Below, one piece after another: positions 21,253 to 32,289 of a stretch of 64,000 nucleotides of DNA. Below the pieces are notes generated by a model that saw only the letters and a list, made by a program, of their open reading frames with translations, searched no databases and was not told the DNA's origin. Source of the DNA: Halichondria panicea (Eukaryota > Porifera > Demospongiae > Suberitida > Halichondriidae). Each line of letters opens with the position of its first letter. Within the stretch, counting starts at the first letter, position 1. The stretch covers positions 3,622,763 to 3,686,762 of the forward strand of contig NC_087379.1 in the NCBI RefSeq assembly GCF_963675165.1. Reading direction: 5' to 3'. Made by a program: the position numbers and the translations under genes.

Positions 21253-21832
21253 ACACACACACACAAACTGCCAAAAGATGAGACATCTTGACAATATGCA
21301 CTGCCAGAAGATGGGACATCTTTGCAGTACATTAAAAACACACACACACACACACACAAACGTTAACAGATTGCCAAAAGATGAGACATCTTGACAATAT
21401 GTACTGCCAAAAGATGGGACATCTTTGCAGTACATTAAACACACCCACACACACACACAAACGTTAACAGATTGCCAAAAGATGAGACATCTTGACAATA
21501 TGCACTGCCAGAAGATGGGACATCTTTGCAGTACATTAAACACACACACACACAAACGTTAACAGATTGCCAAAAGCATCTTGACAATATGTACTGCCAA
21601 AAGATGGGACATCTTTGCAGTACATTAAAAACACACACACATAAACGTTAACAGATTGCCAAAAGATGAGACATCTTGACAATATGTACTGCCAAAAGAT
21701 GGGACATCTTTGCAGTACATTAAACACTAAACACACACACACACACACACACACAAACGTTAACAGATTGCCAAAAGATGAGACATTTTGACAATATGCA
21801 CTGCCAAAAGATAGGACATACACACACAAAAA
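21253..21832. repeat. Minisatellite of about 100-bp units with hairpin potential, around six copies
   Basis: Each unit has an (AC)n block, AAACGTTAACAGATTGCC, AAAAGATGAGACATCTTGAC and then ACTGCCAAAAGATGGGACATC plus a TTTGCAGTACATTAAA tail. GATGAGACATC and CTGCC...GATGGGACATCTTTGCAG are near-palindromic, so every unit can form two hairpins. The (AC)n length varies between copies. Open frames through it merely translate the repeat. Confidence 0.9.
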
Positions 21833-22420
21833 GAAAACGGACTGCTGTAATGTTTGGCATACAGGGCTGCATCCAAGACTTTCATTTGAGGATTTTAGGA
21901 CAGGGGGGGGCAAATGAAAGGGGGGCGAACTAAGATATCCGCGAACTGTACGTTTCACAGTGAAAGCCAAACTAGAAGGGTCTGGGGGCTTAATTTGAGG
22001 GCCTTAGATCGATTCTGGTGCAATTTAGGTGCCTATTAATGAATCTGCCTGATCGTAGGGGGGCGGGGGTGAATTACTCTCTTCTCCATCCCCTCAATGC
22101 AGCCCTTCCTTAACTGCAGCCCTTCCTTAACAACTGTTGTATAGTATAATAGTATAGTAGTAATAATTATTAATCACTCACAATTTTCACAGTGGATCCT
22201 GTCCGGATCAGCAATCGTTGGGTCGGCCATGGGGTACATGTAGGTTGGTTTAGCCTGCCAATTCACATTCCTAGAGTTTTGTCCTCGCAAAGAGATAGTT
22301 TAAATAGCTAAGTATCTCCTCTGCACTAGCACCACAATACAGTACAGTGCAGTACAGATAAAGGTCAGCTAGTTATGATATGTACCTCGTGTTAAAGGTC
22401 AGAAGGTTCAAAGTTGATTT
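21833..22420. other. Noncoding stretch with G-runs and a tandem duplication
   Basis: It contains G-runs (about 21902 and 22058) and a 17-bp tandem duplication at 22098-22131 (TGCAGCCCTTCCTTAAC). It lies directly upstream of the kinase pseudogene. No promoter motif could be called with confidence. Confidence 0.5.
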
Positions 22421-22465
22421 TTGAATATTATTTTAGGTTCAAAGTTCATTTTGCTAGAATTAAAA

Positions 22466-23587
22466 ATGGCTACGGTCGCAATAAGTCCAAGTGCAGAGCT
22501 TGAGTCTCCTTTGCCAAATTCTAGTGCTACTATGAACAGATATAGCCGATCTAACACCCTCGAAGAGAAGAGAAGCGAGAGAAAAAAGCGAAGGAAATCA
22601 AGAATAGGAATAAAAGCTGTTGAGGCCCATTTAAGCCCTGGCTTTAAGGAATAAAGCGGAGAAGAATGTGGTGCTATATAGAAATATGTCTAGATCATAT
22701 TGGGAGAGGTGGCAGTGGGAGCTTCAACAGAGAAAGGAGAGTATGGCACGTGAGAGGGCATTGCATCGGACACGCTCAAGCGTCACGAGAGAGGTAAATG
22801 TACATGTACACGAAATCGATCAAGATTTGCTGCATGATCCACCAGATGTGACAGAAAGTACTGAAATGTATATTGGTCGGGGATCATTTGGTATTGTTAA
22901 GATGCAGCTGTTTCGTAATGTAAAAGTGGCTGTGAAAGAACTGCTCCCCCACTCATTACTAGACGATCTTAACAAAGAAGCAAATATCTTAGCTCGCTTT
23001 TTTCACCCTTATCTACCTTTCTTGTTTGGGACTACTTACGAAGCCACTCAGGATTGTAGATGACACTGACTGATGCTTTCTCTACCATGATTGAACAGCT
23101 TAAAGAAACAGTTTTAACACTTTGTGCCCAACTTATGGAAGCAGTGCGGTATTTGCATGATGAAGTTCACGTCCTACATAATGATCTCAAGTGCAACAAC
23201 ATTTTGATTGGCGAGAGCCTTACTGAGGCACCGGTAACTGATTCATCAAGTCGGAGGTATATGCAGCTAGTAGTGATAGACTTTGGGAAAGCAACAACAG
23301 TAGAACGAGGAAAACGATACCACCTCTCTGAAAGTGAAAAGGCCGAATATATCCGTCGCTATTCCCATATTGCACCTGAAGTTGTCGAAGGACTAACAAA
23401 ACAGTCCAAAATGAGTGACATGTATGCTGTTGGTGGTATTCTCATCAGAATGCTAGAGAGTAAAATGCTCAGAGGTGATGTACATGTAAGGAAAGCCATA
23501 GATGACTTCTCAGTCAAATGTCGTTCTCCAAGATATTTGTTCAGGCCTACTGCGCAAAATGGAATTGATGTTATTTGTAAGATTTAA
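22466..23587 (+). pseudogene. Protein kinase-like gene, frame-broken
   Basis: The N-terminus (22466-22654) is basic (KRSERKKRRKSRIG). A one-base shift near 22640 leads into ALRNKAEKNVVLYRNMS and the kinase N-lobe: glycine loop IGRGSFGIVKMQ (about 22871-22906) and VAVKELL (22924-22944). The frame stops at 23061-23063 and resumes in another frame. The hinge region usually found there is missing, so a small deletion is likely. The C-lobe has the catalytic loop LHNDLKCNNIL (HND instead of HRD), IDFGKAT and APEVVEG, followed by MSDMYAVGGILIRML. Catalytic Lys and both Asp are retained. It resembles lineage-expanded Ser/Thr or Tyr-type kinases; no transmembrane or receptor part is seen. Frame breaks could be sequencing errors. 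Confidence 0.75.
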
Positions 23588-25172
23588 GTTATATTTAGCT
23601 TAGATTAATAATTAATTTTGTGATTAATATTTACCCTTTTGCACATGACTCATTAATAAAATTGCAAGTGATCCATGCCATGAATTCATTATGGGACGAT
23701 GCAAAGAAAATTACACCATTGCATGTACGTGCCGTGCGTATATATATATACATGTGAAAATAAAATTCAGTTGGACAATAGTGACACTACCAGTACCCTT
23801 TGTGTTCCTATTACTCTACCAAAGTCAATGTCTGTTTCACAAAAAGCCACTCTTTTCTTTATACTAGATAATCGAACATATTCAGATGTAGACAATGATC
23901 TAGCCCAAACTTGAGTAGGACCTCCAAACCAGACTTTGCAATTATGCTCATCGTAAAAAGTGACGTAAGCAATCCATTCAGACAAAACTTGGAAACTTGT
24001 ACATTGAGATGCACCGGAATATGCTTTTATGTTGATCTTGCAAAAACGTTCAATTCTTGCTAGATGAAGCTGATCTGGATAGCTAGGGTGACAAGCCATC
24101 ACATGAGACTTTGTGACATAGCGACTGTTTGCAGAGCCAAGCACGAATCCATCTATTGTGAGACTCGCTGTGCTTTCATATAAGGACAAAAGAGCGCAAT
24201 TGTTGTGACCTACAGCTACCGACATTATAATACGATCTAACATATCTTTCTGATATGATTCCCATGCATTTTCGATAATAGGGAATAACGGTTTAATGGT
24301 GACCGATCGAATCGAGAATGTTGTGTTTGAGCCTGTGCTTGCTCCAAAGAACAAGCTTGCAGGGAGCCTTTATCGTAGGTGTGATGAACTAGTAGTGGAT
24401 AGAATTCTTCCCTGAACTCAATTGGCCAATTTTCGGCACCATAGTATTGGCCTGACATAAAACGTCGCATGAGCTGAAGTGATATGTTCTTACAGTTTGT
24501 GTGGTATGAGCCTAGCACCCCATTAAGACGCTCAAAGCTGAATAGCCAAAAAGAATAAACAGGGCCAAAGTCTAAAACACACTCCATCAGATGGGCGTGG
24601 AGGTGCATGTTGATCGTGTAGTTTCTTTGTCCATAAAGTTGTTCAAATAGTTTACAAAAATCCATCAACAAAGAATCACCCTTCTCTAAGTTACGTAGAG
24701 TAATTTGGCGTTGACATACTATGTCAACAGCTTTAACAAACAGCAACCAACAGTCATAGTCTTTGTGAGGAATTACTCCTTTCAAAGAGCACAGTGAATA
24801 GATAAGAGTCCAATTTCGCCATTGATCGGCTGTGAAACTTTAAAAACCCGAAGCAATCTTTGAAGGAATACGGCCAATTTCAGGGGGTGTAACAAATCTA
24901 TCAACCTTCTCTTGTATACTCAAATAATGTGTCTTGTCTAGTATACCAAGTGACGTCCAGACAGATAGAACATGCTTTGCTGTGCCTAACAACAAATTGT
25001 GCATCGGATCTATAACTGAGAACCTAACAACGTAACAACGTCAAAGTATGGTAATTCAAGTAGAACGGAGTATCTACATCCATGCTCTGTTTCTATTAGC
25101 TTCTGTTGTGCTTTTGTTATTGCTTCTTTATGAGCTTGTGCCTGATCACGATGTGAGATTGTGGAGCGTTTA

Positions 25173-25198
25173 GTCCAATTACTACGTCCAATTACTAC
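25173..25198. repeat. 13-bp tandem duplication breaking the Tnp2 frame
   Basis: GTCCAATTACTAC is repeated in tandem. The minus-strand frame ending in TDRSNWT continues in the other frame as RSNWTKRSTISH, so the peptide RSNWT appears in both. Confidence 0.85.
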
Positions 25199-25538
25199 GG
25201 TCAGTGCCTGTAAAATCAGCCTTCTGTCCAAATACTTTGGTAGGGAAGGGTTTTAAACATCTCGAACAGGCACGGTATGCGTTGTGCCCCACAAATCCCG
25301 ACACTTTCCTACTTGCAGGTATATCACAGGATACACAAATTAGGGCGGCCCGTACCAACACTTGTGTACCAGAAGCAGTTGGCATGACAACTCCAGTCCA
25401 CAGTTCCTTTAACTCATTAACTAAAGGTTTTAAATAGGTATTAATATCTCCTTTTGGCTCATGAGGACCGGGAATAACGCCAACAAGCAGAACATTTTCA
25501 GTTAAGTATCTTACACGCCGTGGAAGATTTTGAATGGC

Positions 25539-25558
25539 GATATAAATTGATATAAATT
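25539..25558. repeat. 10-bp tandem duplication breaking the Tnp2 frame
   Basis: GATATAAATT is repeated in tandem. The minus-strand frame containing NIDWFQPFKHSPYS shifts here to the frame containing AIQNLPRR. Confidence 0.85.
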
Positions 25559-26477
25559 GCTCCAGCAGAATAGGGACTATGCTTGAAGGGTTGAAACCAA
25601 TCAATATTTATCGTCAATGCATAATTGTAAGGCACAGACAGAAATGGCGCACCTGATGGGGTCAAAAAATCTTTCCAAACTTTCCCGTCATATATGTCGC
25701 GAAGAGTGCCTGGATCAGTTTCAATATTTCTCCACAATTCACATGAGTGATGAAAGTGTGGTCGAAACGTGTGGTCGAAGCAGGAACGTTTTTAAAGAAG
25801 CAACAACACTTTGATAACAGTATGTCTGACGAGGGTACCAAGAAATAGTTCCGGCTGATGTTCGAATCTTTTTCATCAATTGTTCATTGCAAGGATTTCT
25901 CTGTCGAGTGTGGGGATGGTGAGGATACTTGACATATGATCAACGTTTCGATTCTTTCGTCTTATTAGGTAGAGTGACAGTGCATACATTTAAAGCATAT
26001 GTGGTATGACATTTAGGACAAGAGACGTACTTGGAAAATGAATCCTTTTCTTGTCCAATCAATGTTTTTGCTTGCCCTAGGTTTTTGGGGATTATCTGTG
26101 CTAATTCAATTATCTGTGCTAATTCTCTAAGAGAAGCACTCAAACAACAAGTAGAGAAAGCAGCTTTGCAAAAAAACTGAAAATTATGTTGATTCCTGAA
26201 TTAGACACCTTGAACAGTGTCTGCCACATTAGAATGAATACAGCGTATAATCTTGCCATCCGTAGGACTGCTGACTCTACTTGAGAACCTTTTACAGTAG
26301 TATTTTCATCATCAAACCAAAGTTCTGTTAACTGCGTGTCATCATCCTAAACAAAATAAGAATTATTATATACAGACAACTAGCTCCACATGTAAATGTA
26401 TACCGTATAATGGGGAAATTTTTGTGGGCGCTTTTTTCGAGGGCAGAACTAACGAATACTGGGATAAACACCGGTAT

Positions 26478-26800
26478 CAAGAGTTTATGATACAGAGAGA
26501 GTATCGAACGTAGGCATACTGTACATCAGATGTATGCGGAGAGTAACGTGACTTCTTGTATCTGTCACAAGCTTGGAATTTGCACACTGACCAATCCAAG
26601 TGTGGGTGATGTCATCTATCAAGAAAGTAGATTACATCACCTACACTTGGATGGGTTGATAGATTACATCACCCACGCTTGGATTGGTCAGTGTGCAAAT
26701 TCCAAGCTTGTGACAGATACAAGAAGTCACGTTACTCTCCGCATACATCTGATACACAGTATGCCTACGTTCGATACTCTCTCTCTATCATAAACTCTTG
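26478..26800. mobile_element. Foldback MITE, family CAAGAGTTTATGATA, copy 1
   Basis: A near-perfect inverted repeat about 323 bp long. The left arm starts CAAGAGTTTATGATACAGAG and the right arm ends TCTATCATAAACTCTTG. It includes inner matches such as CACAAGCTTGGAATTTGCAC and its complement. Flanks CCGGTAT and CCGGTAC form a 7-bp target-site duplication with one mismatch. It sits in an intron of the Tnp2-like gene. Copies 2 and 3 are at 46713 and 47702. Confidence 0.9.
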
Positions 26801-27487
26801 CCGGTACGCAAAGCTCTTGGTGGGTATGCACAATCATGGTATTAAGTGTTTTATATACACCAGGAAATACTCACGTCAGCATCCACTTCAAAATCATCGT
26901 CAGTGTCCTCCTCACCACTTGTACTCGAACTCATGATATTGTCTTGTTCATAGACAGTTTCTGTAAAACAGTGATTAATCTAAAAATGGCATGTTTTTTT
27001 ATCTAAATATTCAAAGCGGTGTCAACTGTTGATTCATTTCCTTCACATGAAGTCTCCTCCATCTCATCGTCCGAGAAGCTAAATTCTTGCTCAGCCCTAT
27101 GTATGTCGTGTCCTGGTGTTAAATCACACGTCCAACTGTTAGCAGCAGATGAATAATACAGCTGTTTGTGCTGGTAGTATAAATTATAGAGTGTCTTGCT
27201 TATTTTTTCATTGCAATGTTCAGTGGAATCGCTTCGCTTTTCCATTGTATACACTGTACTGTATATGTATTTGTGTGTGGTTGTAGTACCTCAGCCATGT
27301 GGTCGGGGCTGCAGTGACATCATGTGGGAGGATCTCAGACCAGTATAGCAAGCCTCGCCCTCTTCCCAAAATGTATTGATGGGTGTGGCCTAATAACTGA
27401 TCAGCACGTGAACTATAAGTCATTGAACACGTGGTTCAGCCATTGTTATAGAAGTCTATTATACGTACCTCTGCTTATAGCGGTGCG

Positions 27488-28955
27488 ATGGCCTACCTAC
27501 CAACCACAGTTTTTATTCTACCACAACTCCATCAAGATCCAAATCTACTGTTTCCCAAAGCCAAAGGACACAACTACCTGTACCTCATGACAGATCTAGC
27601 TTACATGCCTAGAATGGCTTTGGAAGACTTAGTTGATGATGTTATGAATGACAGAGAGGAAATGTCTGACAATGAATGACAATGAAGACTTTCGCTTTGG
27701 TGATTTGGATGACCCAGACGTAGTAGACCCGCCTCCATACCGTTGATCAGCGAGTTTATACACTCTCTGATGCCCCTCCTTCCCATGCTGATCAGCTTAT
27801 GACTATGATGCAACAGCAGCAAGCTCAACTTCAAAAAGTACTTGATGGACAACAAGCAATGGAATTACGTCAAAGTGTAATGGATACCAAACTGGCTAGT
27901 TTACAGGAACTCCTCACCCTCAAGCAGCTCTGATGGGAAACGAAAACGTGTGGTCACTCGCACATTATCCGCCCATTGACTACACAGCTAACACGTTTTG
28001 TATTTCTCCCCTCCCTCAGTGCAAAGTATATGCAGTTCATAAGCAACTGGATGTTCTGTTTGATACATCTGAAGTGTACGTTTACATTTTAACTGCCATG
28101 CCTAAAAGACTCTTCTTTGTAAACAATAGATTCTCTTCCAGTCACAACAAAGGTGTTCAAGAAACAATTGTGCAAGAGATACAAGATCAACCTGAATGCA
28201 AATTTAGTGACAAAGATATAAGACGTAGGTATTGCATACTTTTCCGTCTTTAGTATTTAAGGAGATGTTATGAAAACCTAAGGCGGACATTCCTTGAACA
28301 ACAATCGGGAAAAGAAGAGCTCGTTGAGCAACAGTCCAAACGCAGAAAGTATCGTTCTCGGCGTGAAAGATTAATTTTTATGATAAACTAGTAGTATTTT
28401 ATTTGCTATTTAATTATAGAAATTTCAAAGGCGGTCATCTGTGGTAACAAAGAACGAGATGGATAAGTATTGGAAATTGCTCAGTCTGGCTTATGTCACG
28501 GAAGAGAGTGACGATCCAGACAACCCCAATGGTATCATTAAACACAAACTTGACTGGCGTTCTGAGAGTAAGTTTTTTTTGTTGGCAATACGTCACATCA
28601 CCCTGCTTATTGTTTTAAAGGACTTTCCACTTTCATGAGCACCCTAGACTCACGCATTGCCAAGAAGCAACCTACATCTCCAGGGTTAGTGGCTAAAAAA
28701 GTACGGAAGCTGGGTGAACCTTCCAATACTACACCACCGGATGATGCTCCTAAATGGGCTGTCAACAGCGATGTTATTCAGAGTGAGTATAGTGCACAAA
28801 TGACGTTGTAATTCTATTTATTTAACTAGGTACATCACGCAACAAAGAGAACGTCTCGCCAGATGGTAAGTCAAACACTCTTACAAATTTTTATTATGCA
28901 AACTTTATTATTCAACTGCAGATAATGCTCAAGCTCGCGATCAAGCTGTCTAGTG
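27488..28955 (+). CDS. Unknown multi-exon gene, partly frame-broken
   Basis: I do not recognise the family. Coding-like segments are as follows. 27488-27745 contains ALEDLVDDVMNDREEMSDNE and then DLDDPDVVDPPPYR. 27746-27930 is Gln-rich (LMTMMQQQQAQLQKVLDG). 28020-28230 contains QETIVQEIQDQPECKFSDKD. 28262-28372 contains RRTFLEQQSGKEELVEQQSK. 28424-28570 contains YWKLLSLAYVTEESDDPDNP and ends with a GTAAG donor. 28620-28780 contains LSTFMSTLDSRIAKKQPTSP and ends with GTGAGT. Short exons near 28829 and 28921 follow, ending at a TAG near 28952. Introns are under 100 bp. A 10-bp tandem duplication at 27667-27686 and a one-base shift near 27748 break the frame. The overall character is charged, Gln-rich and possibly coiled coil; it may be a transposon accessory protein. 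Confidence 0.45.
27667..27686. repeat. 10-bp tandem duplication in coding sequence
   Basis: TGACAATGAA is repeated in tandem, producing an immediate stop after MSDNE. The reading frame of DFRFGDLDDPDV follows it. Confidence 0.85.
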
Positions 28956-29029
28956 ACATGAACATTGTGAACATAATTATTGTGCACATGCATGGTTGTG
29001 AAAAAGTATTGGATGATGTCATTAAAAAA

Positions 29030-29262
29030 ATTAATTTATCAATGAGTTTACAAGCGAGTTTACACAAAAGTTGTGAATCTACAATGTAGTTTACACGGGA
29101 GTTTCCACATTTTTGTGAGTCTACAATGGAGTTTACATAACTGATACTTGAAGATTACAGCGTTTGTTCATCTACAATAGTGTACAAGACTAAACACTAA
29201 GAGTGTACAACATTATGATGTAAACTTTAGTGTACATCATAGTCCACAACTTGTACACTACC
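29030..29262. repeat. GAGTTTACA-rich degenerate array
   Basis: About six GAGTTTACA or GTAGTTTACAC words are spaced 15-40 bp apart, ending in GTGTACATCATAGTCC and TTGTACACTACCC directly before the second GT-rich block. The same words flank the first GT block on its other side (20530-20735). Confidence 0.65.
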
Positions 29263-29269
29263 CTATCTG

Positions 29270-29762
29270 GCCCTGTGGTGGTGTGTGTGTGCGTGCATGT
29301 GACCCTGTGTTGTGTGCGTGTGAGTGCTGTGTGGGTGTGTGTGTGCGTGACGTGTGGCCCTTGTGTGTAATGTTTCTGTGCGTGTGAGTGATTGCGTGCG
29401 CGTGTGTGTGCCCCTGTCTGTGCGTGTGTGTGAGTGCCCCTGTGTTGTGTGCCTGTGAGTGTGTGTGTGCTGTGTGCTGTGTGTGTGATGTTTCTGTGTG
29501 TGCGTGTGTGTGATGTTTCTGTGTGTGCGTGCGTTCACGTGTGTGTGTGTGCCCCCTGTCTGTGCGTGTGTGTGAGTGCCCCTCTGTTGTGTGCGTGTGA
29601 GTGTGGTGTGCGTGTGAGTGTGTCCCCCCTGATCATGAGTGTGCGTGCGTGTGTGTGTGTGTGTGTTGTGTGTGTGTGTGTGTGCGCGTGTGGCCCTTGT
29701 GTGTGATGTTTCTGTGTGTGCGTGTGAGTGTGTGTGCCCCCTGTCTGTGCGTGTGTGTATCT
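29270..29762. repeat. Second GT-rich satellite block, about 490 bp
   Basis: TG-rich sequence on the plus strand sharing words with 18786-20533 (GTGTGATGTTTCTGTGTG, GAGTGTGTCCCCCCTGA, CCCTTGTGTGTGATGTTTCT). The shared compound words show the two blocks have a common origin beyond simple (TG)n slippage. Frames through it are not genes. Confidence 0.9.
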
Positions 29763-29888
29763 ACATATAAAAGAGTTTCATCAACAAGAAGGTAAAAACA
29801 AGTATTAGTTATTATGATTTTAGTAAACTTGTGCCAGAGGTAACTTGGAATTTGAACTGAAAATGTTAATTTTATCTATTCTTTCAGA

Positions 29889-30011
29889 CGTGAAAGGGAA
29901 TCCAAGCTGATGGGTGAAACCTTGTCTACCAGTGACACTTCTGATGAGGAAACTGAACTCACACAAAGGAGGCGCACCATGCAAGAGTTGCACAACATAG
30001 TACATACATAA
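29889..30011 (+). other. Possible terminal coding exon
   Basis: An acceptor-like TTCTTTCAG precedes an open segment containing SKLMGETLSTSDTSDEETEL and RRRTMQELHNIVHT, then a stop. The segment is hydrophilic and acidic/basic. It could be a last exon of the unknown gene at 27.5-29 kb or part of another; no partner exon is proven. Confidence 0.3.
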
Positions 30012-30764
30012 TTATACATTATTATAGTACATCCACACACACGCAACATCCACGCACACATGCTGTCTACAGCGAAAACTGTTACCCTTCTGTAATTGTA
30101 ACACACACACAAACTTTTCATTGTACAGGCAACCCAGTTAGAATCAGTTGGCTGTGAAGTCTAATTAGTCCAAAGCAGTTTGTCCACTCTCACCCAGCAA
30201 TTCTTTCATCTTTTAATGCTTTCATTATATTAGAAGTCTATGTTGCAGATAGACGGTATAATGGATCGGATTGTGATTATGGTGGTAATTGTGGTATTAT
30301 ATCCATGGTATTATATCCACTTCGTATGATTAGCAGAGGTTGACACATTCAAAATTATGCATTTTATAGACTATAGACATAATTGTGATCCACCAAGTAA
30401 TCATTAATTGTTCTGTATAAAACTTTCAGATGACCTGTTGCTCTGTTGCCCACCACCACAACTGACACTACTTTCGAAACCGCGTCCATCCACATCAACT
30501 CATCTTTTTTTTTTTTTTTTTTTCCAAATAATAGCAGCTTCTATGTAGACACAATGAAAGGTGGAGGGTACAGAAAATAAAGAGGACATACAAAGGATCG
30601 AGATCACCAGGTCGATGGCCCCAGGGTGTCCACTTGACGATCTGGACCCTCGGATCGATGAGCGAAGGAGGGAAAAGGTAAGTCGGCAACGGAGCCAGCA
30701 TAGTGTACTGCTATATGATTATGATTGGTCCCATTTAGATGCTAACATCGAAGCGAGTCTGGTT

Positions 30765-31100
30765 TACAAACACACAGGTTTACAAGTTCAATGGTGGCTC
30801 ATGTCGTAAAACAACTTATAGTTATAGTGAAGCTACAAATGTCATAACTACAAATGCTACTCTATAGTGCAGGCTATTTCTTTTTAGCTTGACCTAAGCT
30901 TCCTACCTAGCCCTCTCTACAAGGTCCCTAGAAGGTCCCTAGAATCTCCCTGAGGTTGTACTACGAAGATCTTGTAGTAATTGTCACTTTTCTTTCGACG
31001 ATTCTGATCGAACTGTACCTCAAAGCATAATATTAAAAATACCACGTGGAAGAGCAGCTCAACAGCGTGCACAATGAGTAGCCATGCGTCGGGGAAAGGG
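30765..31100. mobile_element. TTAA-associated element, copy 1 (partial)
   Basis: From ACACAGGTTTACAAGTTCAA at about 30770 onward it matches 35300-36195 piecewise (TTGTACTACGAAGATCTTG, GTCACTTTTCTTTCGAC, GAAGAGCAGCTCAA). It ends in CGGGGAAAGGG followed by TTAA (31101-31104). Its left end was not found. It lacks the palindromic insertion present in copy 2, so it records the empty site. Confidence 0.65.
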
Positions 31101-31104
31101 TTAA

Positions 31105-31688
31105 TGATACCATTTGTGTGTGCAGCACATTCATGATCAGCTGTGTTTTGCGCATCCATTTTGTGGTTGCACTATCATCACCACTATCATCACCACAATC
31201 ACCACAATGAAAGTACCACAGTAGACTTGTGAGCTCCACCTTGAGTTGTGTGTGGAAGGTTCTATTCGAAAGAGGAAGTGCTGAGTTACAGATATGGCTG
31301 TAACTGGTAAGAAGGGAATTAAAACATGTCAACAAAATTAAAGTGATGCAAAAGTGATGTACAAAACACAAATTTAGTAGCACTTAATAATAATTATGAA
31401 TATTGTGTAGGGGAAGATGAACAGGAGGGCCAATAAAAACAGACCTTCACGCGGTAAATATTAAATTGACAAAAAAGTACCAGTGCAGCAAACCTGTTTT
31501 TTTTCACAGATGCGAAGTTCCACCTTTCTTAGAGCTGTCTAGGACAGTTCAAGCGAGCGAGATAACTAACGTGCATCTTTCGGTAGCCAGATTACTAATA
31601 GCCAGATTACTACTTACGAAATACCCTCTCCGGGGAAGCCCCATGCGCAACAATAAAAAATTACTAGTGTTGAAAAGAAATTCTGCAA
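31105..31688. other. Noncoding stretch
   Basis: No gene is recognised. Short tandem words recur (CACCACTATCATCACCA near 31170; AGCCAGATTACTA near 31585). Confidence 0.4.
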
Positions 31689-32289
31689 GTGCAGAGCACA
31701 GCGTGCAGCAGCAGCACTAAAATTAATGATGACGTGATGAGGACAGTTGCCCTGGACTATTTCACTGGGCACTCAAGAGTAAATGAAAGTAATTTAAAAT
31801 TAATTAGATTTTGGTTCCGCGGTGGGCGGTATACTACGTATGAAATCATGACCGCGGCTCAATTCTACAGCAGATACATCAGTAGTAACTCTTTCTCTTT
31901 TGGATACGATTGTAAGAATATCAATGAATCAAGACGCAGCCCCAAAATGCTATACAATTGCACATGGCTTCACCACGAGCTATGCAAGAATCTCTTTCCC
32001 ACTGTAAAAATACAAACCTTTTTTGGAATATATCTACATGCCGTTTATCTACATGCCATTGTTGTTCATGCCATTGCAGTATGAAGTGATGTCACTATCA
32101 TCTGTGAATGCTGAAGGCCAAGAGCGTTTATTCAGTCAGGCTAAACGTATTAGTCTACGAGCAACAAATAGGAAAACTGAAAATGTTTTACCCACAATTC
32201 TGTTAGCATACAAGCACGACAAAAAAAATGGGAACATACAAATCTCCTCTTCAAGTATAAGGGAACAGAAGTTGAAAAAAGTTTCATAA
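31689..32289 (+). pseudogene. hAT-like transposase C-terminal fragment
   Basis: The second frame (32068-32289) contains SSVNAEGQERLFSQAKRISL and RKTENVLPTILL, resembling the C-terminal dimerisation region of hAT-related transposases. The preceding frame (31689-32084) has FTGHSRVNESNLKLIRFWFR and ends in a short duplicated segment (ATCTACATGCCGTTT then ATCTACATGCCATTG) near which the frame changes. N-terminal zinc finger and catalytic core are absent. Confidence 0.45.

Larger units (their letters stand above)
23767..27254 (-). pseudogene. EnSpm/CACTA-type (Tnp2-like) transposase gene, frame-broken
   Basis: Minus-strand pieces from 5' to 3' are as follows. 27254-27003 and 26958-26876 are acidic N-terminal exons, the latter with a GTGAGT donor. 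About 26345-26150 and 26143-25940 carry a zinc-ribbon-like YVSCPKCHTTYALNVC. 25737-25182 carries NYALTINIDWFQPF, NLPRRVRYLTENVLL, IPGPHEPKGDINTYL and C.RCLKPFP, the Tnp2 transposase core. 24785-24237 carries LYGQRNYTINMHLHAHLMEC and FGPVYSFWLFSFERLNG, like the DUF4218 region. 24354-23767 is the C-terminus. Breaks are a 10-bp tandem duplication at 25539-25558, a 13-bp one at 25173-25198, an in-frame TAA near 24841, and a shift near 24340. CACTA terminal repeats were not identified. Confidence 0.75.

Noticed and set aside
21253-21832. Possible CRISPR array because of regular palindromic repeats
   Set aside because: Units are fully repeated including what would be spacers, there are no unique spacers or cas genes, and the context is eukaryotic.
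21043-21970. Minus-strand frames with repeated CVCVFNVLQRCPIFWQ peptides
   Set aside because: They translate the 100-bp minisatellite and shift frame with (AC)n length, so they are not genes.
30506-30523. T-run near 30506-30523 as a retrotransposon poly(A) tail on the minus strand
   Set aside because: No reverse transcriptase or target duplication is found next to it. A plain homopolymer is the simpler reading.
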